Below are positions 48,558 to 56,616 of a DNA stretch of 64,000 bases, piece by piece. The DNA is taken from assembly GCF_008843145.1 (NCBI RefSeq), contig NZ_CP030265.1, forward strand, positions 3,148,001-3,212,000, in the 5' to 3' direction. The notes beneath the pieces were generated by a model. That model was not told where the DNA came from. It did not search any database and was given only the letters and a program-made list of their open reading frames with translations. This DNA is from Skermanella pratensis. GTDB taxonomy: Bacteria > Pseudomonadota > Alphaproteobacteria > Azospirillales > Azospirillaceae. The position numbers were made by a program, and so were the translations under genes. The stretch's first letter is position 1. Each line of letters begins with the position of its first letter.

Positions 48558-48571
48558 AGTCCGACAGGCTG
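48558..48571 (-). repeat. Right terminal inverted repeat of the IS1182-family element
   Basis: AGTCCGACAGGCTG, exact complement of the left end, directly followed by CTAG. Confidence 0.9.
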
Positions 48572-48687
48572 CTAGGGTGAGGTCGCTGAACGGGGTCGGT
48601 CCTCGGCGCGGCGCCGTCGCCTAGACCCCGATTTCGGCCGCCTCAACTCACGGCTGCTTCGGCAGCCGACGTGATTCCAGGGAACCC

Positions 48688-50109
48688 ATGGCACGAAACC
48701 GGACTTTCAACGAGATCTCCATCGGCGATACGGCGATGATCCGCAGGATCTGCACGGCGAACGATCTGGTGGTCTTCGCCCATGCATCCGGCAACCTCAA
48801 TCCGCTGATGCTGCCACGCGACCAGGACCGGAACGGCATCGTCGATCCCGACACGATAGCGCCCAGCATGTGGGTCGGATCTCAGATCTCGGCCGTGCTC
48901 GGCAACTCCCTTCCGGGTGCGGGTACCCGCTACCGGGGCCAGACGCTGTCATTCTACGAGCGCGTGCATGTCGGCGACGAGCTCTCGATCACCGTCACGG
49001 TGACCGAGAAGCGCGAACCCGGCATCGTGATCCTGGACTGCAAGCTGGTCAACCAGCACGGTACCCTGGTCGCCGATGGCGTCGCCGACGTCCTGGCCCC
49101 GACCGAGCGCATAGACACGCCGGATGCGGCGCTGCCCAAGCTGATGATCGAGCGGCACGAGAAGTTCACCCGCATGATCAGCGCCTGCGCGGCACTGCCG
49201 CCGCTGGAGACCGCGGTCGTGTTCCCGACCGACCGGAGTTCACTGGGCGGCGCACTGCTGGCGGCCGACGCCCGGCTGATCGAACCGATCCTGATCGGAC
49301 CGGCCGACCGGATCCGGGCGATCGCCGGGGAGCTGGGCATCGACATCTCCCGTTTCCCCATCGTCGAGATCCCGCAGTCGGAGGCCGCGGCCGCCCATGC
49401 GGTCGAGCTGGTCCACCAGGGCAAGGCCGGCGCGATCATGAAGGGCAACCTCCATTCCGACGAGTTGCTGCACGAGGTCACCAAGGCCGGCACCGGCCTG
49501 CGGACGGCCCACCGGATCAGCCACGTGTTCGTCATGGACGTTCCGGGCATGGACCATCTGCTGCTGGTCAGCGACGCCGCGATCAACATCCTGCCGAGCC
49601 TGGAGACCAAGGTCGACATCGTCCAGAACGCGATCAACATGGCCCTGGCGCTCGGCATCAGCCAGCCGCGCGTCGGCATCCTGTCCGCGGTCGAGACGGT
49701 CAATCCCAAGATTCCGTCTACGCTCGACGCGGCCATCCTGTCCAAAATGGCCGAGCGCGGGCAGATCAAGGGCGGCATCGTCGACGGCCCGCTCGCGATG
49801 GACAACGCGGTCGATCTCGAAGCCGCCCGGACCAAGGGCATCGCGTCGCTGGTCGCCGGCCGTGCCGATGTGCTGATCGTCCCCAACCTGGAAGCCGGCA
49901 ACATGCTGGCGAAGGAACTCACCTTCATTGCCCATGCCGACGCGGCCGGTCTGGTGCTCGGCGCCCGGGTGCCGATCATCCTGACCAGCCGGGCCGACGA
50001 CGAGAAATCCCGCCTCGCCTCCTGCGCGCTGGCCCAACTCCACCAGGCTTACGCCAGGACCGGCAAGGCCATCCTCGACCTCGGCGGCATCCAGGGAGGG
50101 CGGCAATGA
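48688..50109 (+). CDS. Bifunctional enoyl-CoA hydratase (MaoC)/phosphate acetyltransferase
   Basis: A 473-aa fusion known in alphaproteobacteria. Residues 1-150 are a MaoC-like hot-dog domain (NRTFNEISIGDTA, FAHASGNLNPLM, YERVHVGDELSITVTV). Residues ~160-473 are a Pta/Ptb acyltransferase domain (GAIMKGNLHSDELLHEV, VDGPLAMDNAVD, EAGNMLAKELTFIAHADAAGLVLGA). It should interconvert acyl-CoA and acyl phosphate for the acetate kinase encoded next, whose start overlaps its stop codon (ATGA). This links carbon overflow, acetate or PHB-related metabolism. The IS ends 116 bp upstream and could affect its promoter. Confidence 0.92.
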   Translation: MARNRTFNEISIGDTAMIRRICTANDLVVFAHASGNLNPLMLPRDQDRNGIVDPDTIAPSMWVGSQISAVLGNSLPGAGTRYRGQTLSFYERVHVGDELSITVTVTEKREPGIVILDCKLVNQHGTLVADGVADVLAPTERIDTPDAALPKLMIERHEKFTRMISACAALPPLETAVVFPTDRSSLGGALLAADARLIEPILIGPADRIRAIAGELGIDISRFPIVEIPQSEAAAAHAVELVHQGKAGAIMKGNLHSDELLHEVTKAGTGLRTAHRISHVFVMDVPGMDHLLLVSDAAINILPSLETKVDIVQNAINMALALGISQPRVGILSAVETVNPKIPSTLDAAILSKMAERGQIKGGIVDGPLAMDNAVDLEAARTKGIASLVAGRADVLIVPNLEAGNMLAKELTFIAHADAAGLVLGARVPIILTSRADDEKSRLASCALAQLHQAYARTGKAILDLGGIQGGRQ

Positions 50110-51302
50110 TCGACTCCATCCTTGTCCTGAACGCCGGATCGAGCAGCATCAAGTTCTCGGTGGAGGCGCCGACCGGTCCCGACTCCATCCGCATGCTGGC
50201 GGTAGGGCAGATCGAAGGCATCGGCACGCACGTGCATTTCATCGCGAAGGACGCGGACGGCACGGTGCTGGCGGAGACCCGCTGGCAGGACGGCTCCGGT
50301 CCGCTCGACCACGATGCGGCATTGCACGTGATCAGCGAATGGCTTGACGGATTTCTCGGCGACGCCCGAGTCCTTGCCGTCGGCCATCGGGTGGTCCACG
50401 GCGGGCCGGACTTCTCCGGGCCGGTGGTCATCACTCCCGCCGTCCGGGCGAAGCTCCAGGAACTGGTGCCGCTGGCGCCGCTGCACCAGCCGCACAACCT
50501 GGCCCCGATCGACGCCGTCGAAGCGCGCTATCCCGGCGTGCTCCAGGTCGCCTGCTTCGACACGTCCTTCCACCGCGGCCACGACTTCGCCGCCGAGGCG
50601 TTCGCGATCCCCTTGAAGTACTTCGACCAGGGGGTAAGGCGGTACGGCTTCCACGGCCTGTCGTACGAATATGTCGCGCGCCGCCTGGCGGAAGTCGCCC
50701 CGGACATCGCTTCGGGCCGGATCGTCGTCGCCCATCTCGGCAACGGCGCCAGCATGTGCGCGATTCGCGCCGGCAGGAGCGTCGAAAGCACCATGGGGTT
50801 CACGGCGCTCGACGGCTTGGCGATGGGAACGCGCAGCGGGCAGATCGATCCCGGCGTGCTGCTCCACCTGATCGGCGCGGCGGGGATGACGGTGCCGGAA
50901 GTCACCCGCCTGCTCTATCACGAGTCGGGGCTGAAGGGTCTGTCCGGCATAAGCTCGGACATGCGCGACCTGGAGCGCAGCGACGATCCCAGGGCCGCCG
51001 GGGCGATCGACTATTTCGTTCATGCGATCCGCCGCCAGCTCGGCGCTCTCGCGGCGTCGGTCGGTGGGCTCGACGCTCTGGTATTCACTGCAGGCATCGG
51101 CGAGAACTCGGCGCTGGTCCGGCGGCGGGTGTGCGAAGGCATGGAGTGGCTCGGCATTTCCCTCGACGCCGACGCCAACGAGGGCAATGCCCAGGTGATC
51201 TCGGCTGCCGATTCGACGGTCAAGGTGCTCGTCGTGAGGACCAGCGAAGAGACGATGATAGGCCTCCACGTGCTCGAAGCGCTGGAACAGGCCATCGCCT
51301 GA
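50106..51302 (+). CDS. ackA: Acetate/propionate family kinase AckA
   Basis: A 398-aa ASKHA-fold kinase converting acetyl phosphate and ADP to acetate and ATP. Signatures are LVLNAGSSSIKF at the N-terminus, GHRVVHGG, CFDTSFH, RYGFHGLSYEYV, AHLGNGASMCAI and FTAGIGENS. It is complete and translationally coupled to the MaoC-Pta gene by a 4-bp overlap, forming a Pta-Ack pathway. Confidence 0.95.
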   Translation: MIDSILVLNAGSSSIKFSVEAPTGPDSIRMLAVGQIEGIGTHVHFIAKDADGTVLAETRWQDGSGPLDHDAALHVISEWLDGFLGDARVLAVGHRVVHGGPDFSGPVVITPAVRAKLQELVPLAPLHQPHNLAPIDAVEARYPGVLQVACFDTSFHRGHDFAAEAFAIPLKYFDQGVRRYGFHGLSYEYVARRLAEVAPDIASGRIVVAHLGNGASMCAIRAGRSVESTMGFTALDGLAMGTRSGQIDPGVLLHLIGAAGMTVPEVTRLLYHESGLKGLSGISSDMRDLERSDDPRAAGAIDYFVHAIRRQLGALAASVGGLDALVFTAGIGENSALVRRRVCEGMEWLGISLDADANEGNAQVISAADSTVKVLVVRTSEETMIGLHVLEALEQAIA

Positions 51303-51365
51303 GTGGTCCGGCAGCCGTTCCGCGCCGGCGGCACCCCGATCGGGGGCCGCCTGAGCGGAACGGTC

Positions 51366-51647
51366 TCAGTTCAGCATGTCTTCGCCGGGAAGCGGCCCCG
51401 GCTGGATCATGTCGCCCGTGGCCGAATCGGTGTCGCTGCTGCCGGTACGCGGCGCTCCGACATCGGCGTTGCCGGTCCGGGGAATGCCGGTGGCGGGTCC
51501 GTTGCTGCCCTGGGATCCCAAGGCCGCGCCGCCCGACGTGCTGGACCGGCCGTCGGGTTGGGTACCGCTCCCCTGCCCGCTCAGATTCGCGCAAGCGGTT
51601 GCGGCGAACAGGGCTAGGCCCAGTGCGGCGATGGCCATGCGGGTCAT
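51366..51647 (-). CDS. Small putative lipoprotein (93 aa)
   Basis: Begins MTRMAIAALGLALFAATACANLSG: a short lipoprotein-type signal with Cys at residue 20 in a slightly unusual lipobox (ATAC). The mature part is Gly/Ser/Thr-rich and disordered (GTQPDGRSSTSGGAALG). ATG 51647 has AGGAG seven bases upstream. The family is not recognised. It is divergent from the glycine-zipper lipoprotein. Confidence 0.6.
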   Translation of the reverse strand: MTRMAIAALGLALFAATACANLSGQGSGTQPDGRSSTSGGAALGSQGSNGPATGIPRTGNADVGAPRTGSSDTDSATGDMIQPGPLPGEDMLN

Positions 51648-51756
51648 GCTGTTTCTCCTGTCGTGATCATTGGCCCGCTGCCGCGACGGCAGCCGGCATG
51701 AGGCAACAACAGGAACGCGCCGCATCCATTCCCCTGCTTCCGGGTGTCTGCCGGTC

Positions 51757-51781
51757 GGAACAATCACATGACCTCGGCGTT
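51757..51781 (+). promoter_or_regulatory. EcfG-type general stress promoter of the glycine-zipper gene
   Basis: GGAAC (51757-51761), 16 bases, CGTT (51778-51781) is an exact match to the EcfG consensus. It lies 36 bp before the ATG at 51818. Confidence 0.7.
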
Positions 51782-51817
51782 GCACGGGCCAACACGCCTG
51801 CCAGAAAGGACGACGCC

Positions 51818-52285
51818 ATGGCCTACCGCAAAGCGACCATCGCCGTATTCGCCACCCTTTCACTCGGTCTCGGTGCCTGCGAAGGCATGAACACCGGGGA
51901 CGTCATCGGCAGTCTGGGCGGCGGCGTCGGCGGTGCCGTGCTCGGATCGCAGATCGGCGGCGGGACCGGACGGGTCGCCGCGACCGCGCTGGGCACCCTG
52001 GCCGGAGCCCTGGCCGGCCAGCAGTTGAGCCGCCATCTCCAGGGCAACGACCAGACGACGGCGATTCAGGCTGAAGAGGCCGCGATCACCCGGAACGAAC
52101 CGATCCAGTGGTCCAGCCCCGACAGCGACCGCCGCGGCACCATCGAACCGACCCGGACATACCAGAACCCGAGCGGCCAGACCTGCCGCGAGTACCAGCA
52201 TACCGTCTATATCGGCGGACGGGCCGAACGGGCCAACGGCACTGCCTGCCAGCAGCCCGACGGATCGTGGCGGATCACAAGCTGA
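51818..52285 (+). CDS. Glycine-zipper lipoprotein (17-kDa surface-antigen-like)
   Basis: A 155-aa outer-membrane lipoprotein. Lipobox LGAC places the acylated Cys at residue 21. A glycine-zipper segment follows (VIGSLGGGVGGAVLGSQIGGGTGR ... LGTLAGALAG), then a C-terminal domain of the RT0821/Lpp0805 surface-antigen kind (NPSGQTCREYQHTVYIGGR). ATG 51818 with AAAGGA seven bases upstream. It has an EcfG-type promoter, consistent with envelope stress protection. A strong terminator follows. Confidence 0.82.
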   Translation: MAYRKATIAVFATLSLGLGACEGMNTGDVIGSLGGGVGGAVLGSQIGGGTGRVAATALGTLAGALAGQQLSRHLQGNDQTTAIQAEEAAITRNEPIQWSSPDSDRRGTIEPTRTYQNPSGQTCREYQHTVYIGGRAERANGTACQQPDGSWRITS

Positions 52286-52318
52286 GACGAGCATGCCGCC
52301 CCAAAACCCGAAAAGAAG

Positions 52319-52350
52319 AAAGGGGCAGCGGATGAACCGCTGCCCCTTTT
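52319..52350. terminator. Bidirectional intrinsic terminator
   Basis: AAAGGGGCAGCGG (52319-52331) pairs with CCGCTGCCCCTTT (52337-52349) around five bases, with a T-run on one side and A-rich sequence on the other. It separates the convergent glycine-zipper and porin genes. Confidence 0.9.
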
Positions 52351-52390
52351 CCTGTCCGATCGGACCCGGTCGCCCGGGTCCGCACTCCGA

Positions 52391-53503
52391 TTAGAAGTTC
52401 AGACGGGTGCTCAGCACGGCGACGTAGCCTTCGTTGCTCTGCACGAGGCTGCCCGGGACGGTGCTGACGACGTCCTCGTCGACGAACATCAGGTCGGCCT
52501 GGACGATGAAGCCCGGAGCGAGGGTGTAGGCGAAACCGCCGCCGTAGGTCTTGTAGTCCGGGGTGTAGGTGGTGAAGCCACCCTTTGCGCCCTCGGCATC
52601 GGCGTAGCTGAGGCCGACCGCGAACGGACCGGCGGTGTAGCTGGCGCCGACGTGCCAAGCTTTCGCGTCACCGGCGACGGTGCCGACGGCCGCACCGAAG
52701 TCGTCGCCGTCAACATAGCCGCCGCCGAACTTGAAGCCGGCGTAGCCGAGCTGGGCACCGGCCTGCCAGGCGAAGAAGTCTTCCAGTTCGGTGGCGCCGA
52801 GGGCGTCTTCGCCGCTGGCGGTCGAACCGGTGGCGCCGAGGGCGACCGAGAAGCCGGCAAAGGTGCCGGTGTAGTTGGCGCCGAACTCGAAGAAGTCCCT
52901 GTAGGTGGTCTGGGCCTTCAGGCCGACGACCGACTGGCCTTCGTTGCCGTTCTGGGTGGCGTAGCTGACACCGGCCTGCACGCCGGCGAACCGCGGGGTC
53001 AGGTACATGACCTTGGTGGAGTCGCCCGAGTCCGGAGCCTTGATGGTGCCGAAGAAGGGCTGGGCGCCGAAGCGGGTACCGCCGGAGGTGACGTCCAGGA
53101 AGTCGTAGGCGTCGCCGTCGAGCTGCTCGATGCCGATCAGCGGGGCGTAGATGGCGAGGGTATCGGCGGCGCCGTCGAAGTCACCGAGCTCGATGCGGCC
53201 CCAGGTGCCGCCGAGGTAGACCGAGGCCTCGTCCGTCACGATGCCGGCGTTGGCACCCGAGGAGTTCTGCAGCTCGACCTTGGCGCCGTAGAGCAGGCCA
53301 TTGTCCGCCTTGCCGTCGGCGCGGACGACGATCTCGGTCTCGAGCTGGAATTCGCGGCTGGTACGGCCGGGAACGTCGTCATCATAGTAGGCGCCGAAGA
53401 ACTCGGTATAACCGCCCAGGGAAACGGTGATCTGCGCCTGTGCAGCCTGCGCATACAGAGCGGCGGCGGCGATCGCGGTGGTCCCCAAAAGGATCTTTTT
53501 CAT
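52391..53503 (-). CDS. Gram-negative porin (Porin_4 type)
   Basis: A 370-aa outer-membrane beta-barrel. Signal peptide (residues 1-23, ending AQAAQA), then alternating short beta strands from ITVSLGGYTEFFGAYYDD and a terminal aromatic residue (VAVLSTRLNF) required by the BAM complex. Motifs SVYLGGTWGRIELGDFDGAAD fit the rhodospirillal/rhodobacteral trimeric porin family. It mediates passive diffusion of small solutes. The long upstream region contains GTAACA-type repeats that may bind an OmpR-like regulator. Confidence 0.9.
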   Translation of the reverse strand: MKKILLGTTAIAAAALYAQAAQAQITVSLGGYTEFFGAYYDDDVPGRTSREFQLETEIVVRADGKADNGLLYGAKVELQNSSGANAGIVTDEASVYLGGTWGRIELGDFDGAADTLAIYAPLIGIEQLDGDAYDFLDVTSGGTRFGAQPFFGTIKAPDSGDSTKVMYLTPRFAGVQAGVSYATQNGNEGQSVVGLKAQTTYRDFFEFGANYTGTFAGFSVALGATGSTASGEDALGATELEDFFAWQAGAQLGYAGFKFGGGYVDGDDFGAAVGTVAGDAKAWHVGASYTAGPFAVGLSYADAEGAKGGFTTYTPDYKTYGGGFAYTLAPGFIVQADLMFVDEDVVSTVPGSLVQSNEGYVAVLSTRLNF

Positions 53504-53912
53504 TTAAGCTACCCCTATCGAGTATTCATTCAACCGACGCAGCCACGATCTTGTCGTCCCCGCTGTCGTCTTGGTCGTATAGATACCTCAATGCTGACTT
53601 TGCTGAAGTCCTTTCTGCTTCGTAGTGTGAGCTTTGGGCACATATGTGTTCGATCAGTAACATCATCCATACAGCCTATTAGTAACACTTTTGATTTGCT
53701 ACTTCGGTTCTATTGTTACTGCTGGGACCGGCAGAGACCTGTTTTTGTCCTGGGTGGCTGCCAAGGCGCCCGGCAGGATGCCGCTGCCCCACGGACGCAT
53801 AGCGTGAGATGAAAACCCGACCTAGACTGAACACTCCGAGGCGTTGCCCGGCCTTGCCGAGTGTCCCAAACAGCTCCCAAATCACAATCAAGAGTCGCGC
53901 CGGGATGGTTTT
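53504..53912. other. 409-bp divergent intergenic region upstream of porin and antiporter
   Basis: Noticeably AT-richer than its surroundings, with no credible gene. It must contain the promoters of the porin (minus) and the antiporter (plus). A weak hairpin followed by five Ts lies at about 53720-53745. GTAACA-type repeats are listed separately. Confidence 0.5.
53656..53720. promoter_or_regulatory. Three AGTAACA/TGTTACT repeats upstream of the porin gene
   Basis: AGTAACA occurs at 53656-53662 and 53681-53687 (25 bp apart) and inverted as TGTTACT at 53714-53720. The core resembles OmpR target half-sites in enterobacterial porin promoters. Binding by such a regulator is inference. Confidence 0.3.
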
Positions 53913-55799
53913 ATGGAACTGATCAATCTGATTATTCTCGTCGCCGTCGCGCTCCTGCTGGTCAGTATCTTCACGAGCCTGATTTCCTTCCGCATCGGCG
54001 CCCCGCTGCTCCTGATCTTCCTAGGCGTCGGTCTCGCCGCGGGGGAGGACGGGATAGGCGGCATCGATTTCGACAACACGCCGGCGGCTTTCCTCATCGG
54101 CAGCGTCGCTTTGGCGATAATCCTGTTCGAGAGCGGATTCGACACGCGCTTCTCGAGCTACAAGGCGGCAGCCTGGCCGGCGCTGACCCTCGCGACGGTG
54201 GGGGTCGTCGCCACCATGGGCCTTGTCGGGGTTGCGGCCCGATTTTCCCTTGATCTTCCCTGGCTGGAGGCGATGCTGGTCGGCGCGATCGTCAGCTCGA
54301 CCGACGCGGCGGCGGTCTTCTTCCTGCTGCGGGTCGGCGGAATCACTCTGCGCGACCGCGTCCGGTCGACCCTGGAGATCGAATCGGGGACCAACGATCC
54401 CATGTCGATCTTCCTGACCATCGCCCTGGTCGAGCTGATCGCGGCCGGCGGGACCGACTCGCCCTGGCATCTGGTCCTGATGTTCGTCGGCCAGATCGGC
54501 GGCGGCGTCCTGTTCGGCCTTCTCGGCGGATGGCTGCTGATCATGGTGATCAACCGCATCCGCCTGGAGCAGGGTCTTTACCCCGTCGTCTCCCTGTCGC
54601 TCGCGCTGTTCATCTTCGCGGTCGCCGGAACCCTTGGGGGGAGCGGCTTCCTGGCGGTCTACGTCGCCGGGCTGATCGCCGGCAATGCCAAGCTGCGCGG
54701 CGCGCAGAGCTTGCGCCGATTCCACAACGGACTGACTTGGCTCAGCCAGATCGTGATGTTCGTCATGCTGGGACTGCTGGCGACGCCGTCGCAGTTTCCC
54801 GGGCTGCTGGTGCCCGCAGCGCTTCTGGCCCTGGTACTGATCCTGGTCGCCCGGCCACTGGCGGTCTGGCTATGCCTGGCGCCGTTCCGCTTCACGGCCA
54901 ACGAGACGACCTTCATCGCCTGGGTCGGGCTGCGCGGCGCGGTGTCCATCCTGCTCGCCATCGTCCCGACGCTGTTCGGGCTGCCCGACGGCCAGCTCTA
55001 CTTCAACATCGCCTTCCTGATCGTCCTGATGTCGCTTCTGGTCCAGGGCTGGACGATCAGGCCGCTGGCCCATTGGCTGAAGCTGATCGTGCCGCCGCGC
55101 ATCGGGCCGGTCGATCGCGTCGAGCTGGAACTGCCCGGGCAGGCCGACTACGAACTGGTCGCCTACACGATTCGCGAGCACAGCCCGGTGGTGACCGGGC
55201 ACCGCCTGCCCCGCTGGGCGCGGCCTTCGCTGATCATTCGCGACGGCCAGGTCCAGACGATCCACAGCGTCCGCCACCTGCAGGCGGGCGACCTGGTCTA
55301 TCTTTTCACCGCCCCGTCGCGCGTGGCGCTGCTCGACCGGCTGTTCGGCGAGACCCGCGAGCTGGCGGAGGACGACCGGCAGTTCTTCGGCGACCTGAGC
55401 CTGAAGGCGGACATCACGGTGGGCGCCCTGGCCGAGCTATACGGCCTGCCCCTCTCGGTTCGGAACGCCAAGCTGACGCTGTCCGACCTGTTCCGGCAGG
55501 AATTCCGCGACACGGTCGAGGTCGGCGACCGGCTGCGCATGGGCTCGGTCGAACTGATCGCGCGGGATATGGACGAGGGCAAGCTGCTGACCGTCGGGCT
55601 GGCCCTCGAACCGGCGACCCCGCCGGCCGGCCTCCGCATCCCCGTGATCCCCCGGCCGGGGGACCTGCTCCACGCCCTCGACGCCGCCCGCAGCCGCTTC
55701 TACTTCCGACTGTGGCAACGCCGCGAGCGGCGTCAGGCTCGCCGGGCCGAGCGGCGCGCACGTCGCGAGTTGAAGCGAAGCGGAGGCGACCGCACATGA
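53913..55799 (+). CDS. NhaP2/CvrA-type potassium/proton antiporter (copy 1)
   Basis: A 628-aa CPA1 antiporter. The membrane domain (1-390) has about 12 helices with AGEDGIGGIDFDN, SSTDAAAVFFLLR and IESGTNDPMSIFLT containing the ion-binding Asp residues. A cytosolic RCK_C domain and CorC_HlyC-like tail follow. The C-terminal ~40 residues are an Arg-rich extension absent from copy 2. ATG 53913 (MELINLI) is chosen as the start of the first helix. It is closely related to the gene at 57678-59435 in opposite orientation. Confidence 0.9.
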   Translation: MELINLIILVAVALLLVSIFTSLISFRIGAPLLLIFLGVGLAAGEDGIGGIDFDNTPAAFLIGSVALAIILFESGFDTRFSSYKAAAWPALTLATVGVVATMGLVGVAARFSLDLPWLEAMLVGAIVSSTDAAAVFFLLRVGGITLRDRVRSTLEIESGTNDPMSIFLTIALVELIAAGGTDSPWHLVLMFVGQIGGGVLFGLLGGWLLIMVINRIRLEQGLYPVVSLSLALFIFAVAGTLGGSGFLAVYVAGLIAGNAKLRGAQSLRRFHNGLTWLSQIVMFVMLGLLATPSQFPGLLVPAALLALVLILVARPLAVWLCLAPFRFTANETTFIAWVGLRGAVSILLAIVPTLFGLPDGQLYFNIAFLIVLMSLLVQGWTIRPLAHWLKLIVPPRIGPVDRVELELPGQADYELVAYTIREHSPVVTGHRLPRWARPSLIIRDGQVQTIHSVRHLQAGDLVYLFTAPSRVALLDRLFGETRELAEDDRQFFGDLSLKADITVGALAELYGLPLSVRNAKLTLSDLFRQEFRDTVEVGDRLRMGSVELIARDMDEGKLLTVGLALEPATPPAGLRIPVIPRPGDLLHALDAARSRFYFRLWQRRERRQARRAERRARRELKRSGGDRT

Positions 55800-55883
55800 T
55801 CAGCCTGCAACGGAACGACCGCTCCGTGGTTTTCACTGCGGTCTGCCGCTGCAAGGTCGACCAAGGCTGAAGGTTGGATTGAC

Positions 55884-56516
55884 ATGATTGACTGGATCAC
55901 CGGTCTGATGAACTCGCTCGGCTATGCCGGCATCGCGTCGCTGATGTTCCTGGAGAACATCTTTCCGCCGATCCCGTCGGAGGTCGTGATGCCGCTCGCG
56001 GGCTTCACCGCGGCCGAGGGTCCCTTGTCGCTCGTGGGGGTCATCGTGGCCGGCGTCCTCGGCTCGATCGCAGGCGCGCTGCCCTGGTACTATGCCGGCA
56101 AGAAATACGGCGCAAGGCGGATGCGCCATTTCGCCGAGCGTTACGGGCGCTGGATCACGGTATCGCCCGAGGATATCGACCGTGCCACCGGATGGTTCGA
56201 ACGTCACGGAGGGGTGGCGGTCCTGATCGGGCGGCTGGTCCCCGGCGTGCGCACCCTGATCTCCGTTCCCGCGGGCATCAGCGGCATGCCCATGATCCCC
56301 TTCCTGCTCTACTCCACGATCGGGACCGTGGCCTGGACCGGGGCGCTCGCGGTCTGCGGCTATATCCTGCGCGGCCAGTGGCAGGCCGTGGAAGCCTATA
56401 TCAGCCCGATCAGCACCGTCATCGTCGCCGGCCTCGTCCTCCTGTTCGCCCATCGCTTCTACCGGCAATGGAACGGGCGCCGGAAAGGCGAGGAGGCGAG
56501 CCAGCCCGGCGATTAA
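55884..56516 (+). CDS. DedA family membrane protein
   Basis: A 210-aa SNARE-associated/DedA protein with about five helices and re-entrant loops. FLENIFPPIPSEVVMPLAGF and GRLVPGVRTLISVPAGISGM are the family signatures with conserved acidic and Arg residues. DedA proteins are needed for membrane homeostasis; some act as undecaprenyl-phosphate or phospholipid flippases. It follows antiporter copy 1 on the same strand after 84 bp. Confidence 0.92.
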   Translation: MIDWITGLMNSLGYAGIASLMFLENIFPPIPSEVVMPLAGFTAAEGPLSLVGVIVAGVLGSIAGALPWYYAGKKYGARRMRHFAERYGRWITVSPEDIDRATGWFERHGGVAVLIGRLVPGVRTLISVPAGISGMPMIPFLLYSTIGTVAWTGALAVCGYILRGQWQAVEAYISPISTVIVAGLVLLFAHRFYRQWNGRRKGEEASQPGD

Positions 56517-56616
56517 CGGTCCGACCGAACGCGTCATTGCGCCGATACCCCCGTTCCTCTACAAGCACGCCGAAAAGCTTTTTACCAGAAGTTGCAAAAA
56601 TTGCCTGGAGGCGACA

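Larger units (their letters stand above)
46962..48571 (-). mobile_element. IS1182-family insertion sequence, intact, flanked by CTAG
   Basis: A 1,610-bp element with perfect 14-bp terminal inverted repeats (CAGCCTGTCGGACT at 46962-46975 and its complement at 48558-48571). The tetranucleotide CTAG lies directly outside both ends (46958-46961 and 48572-48575), consistent with target-site duplication of a palindromic tetramer. It carries one complete transposase gene. It sits between the LuxR-type regulator and the MaoC-Pta gene. Confidence 0.92.

Noticed and set aside
53591-53812. A possible 74-aa gene in the porin upstream region
   Set aside because: No ribosome binding site, Cys/Phe/Leu-rich translation unlike its surroundings, and it overlaps likely promoter elements.
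55796-55870. A 24-codon frame overlapping the end of antiporter copy 1
   Set aside because: Too short, no ribosome binding site of its own and nothing to support translation beyond an ATGA overlap.
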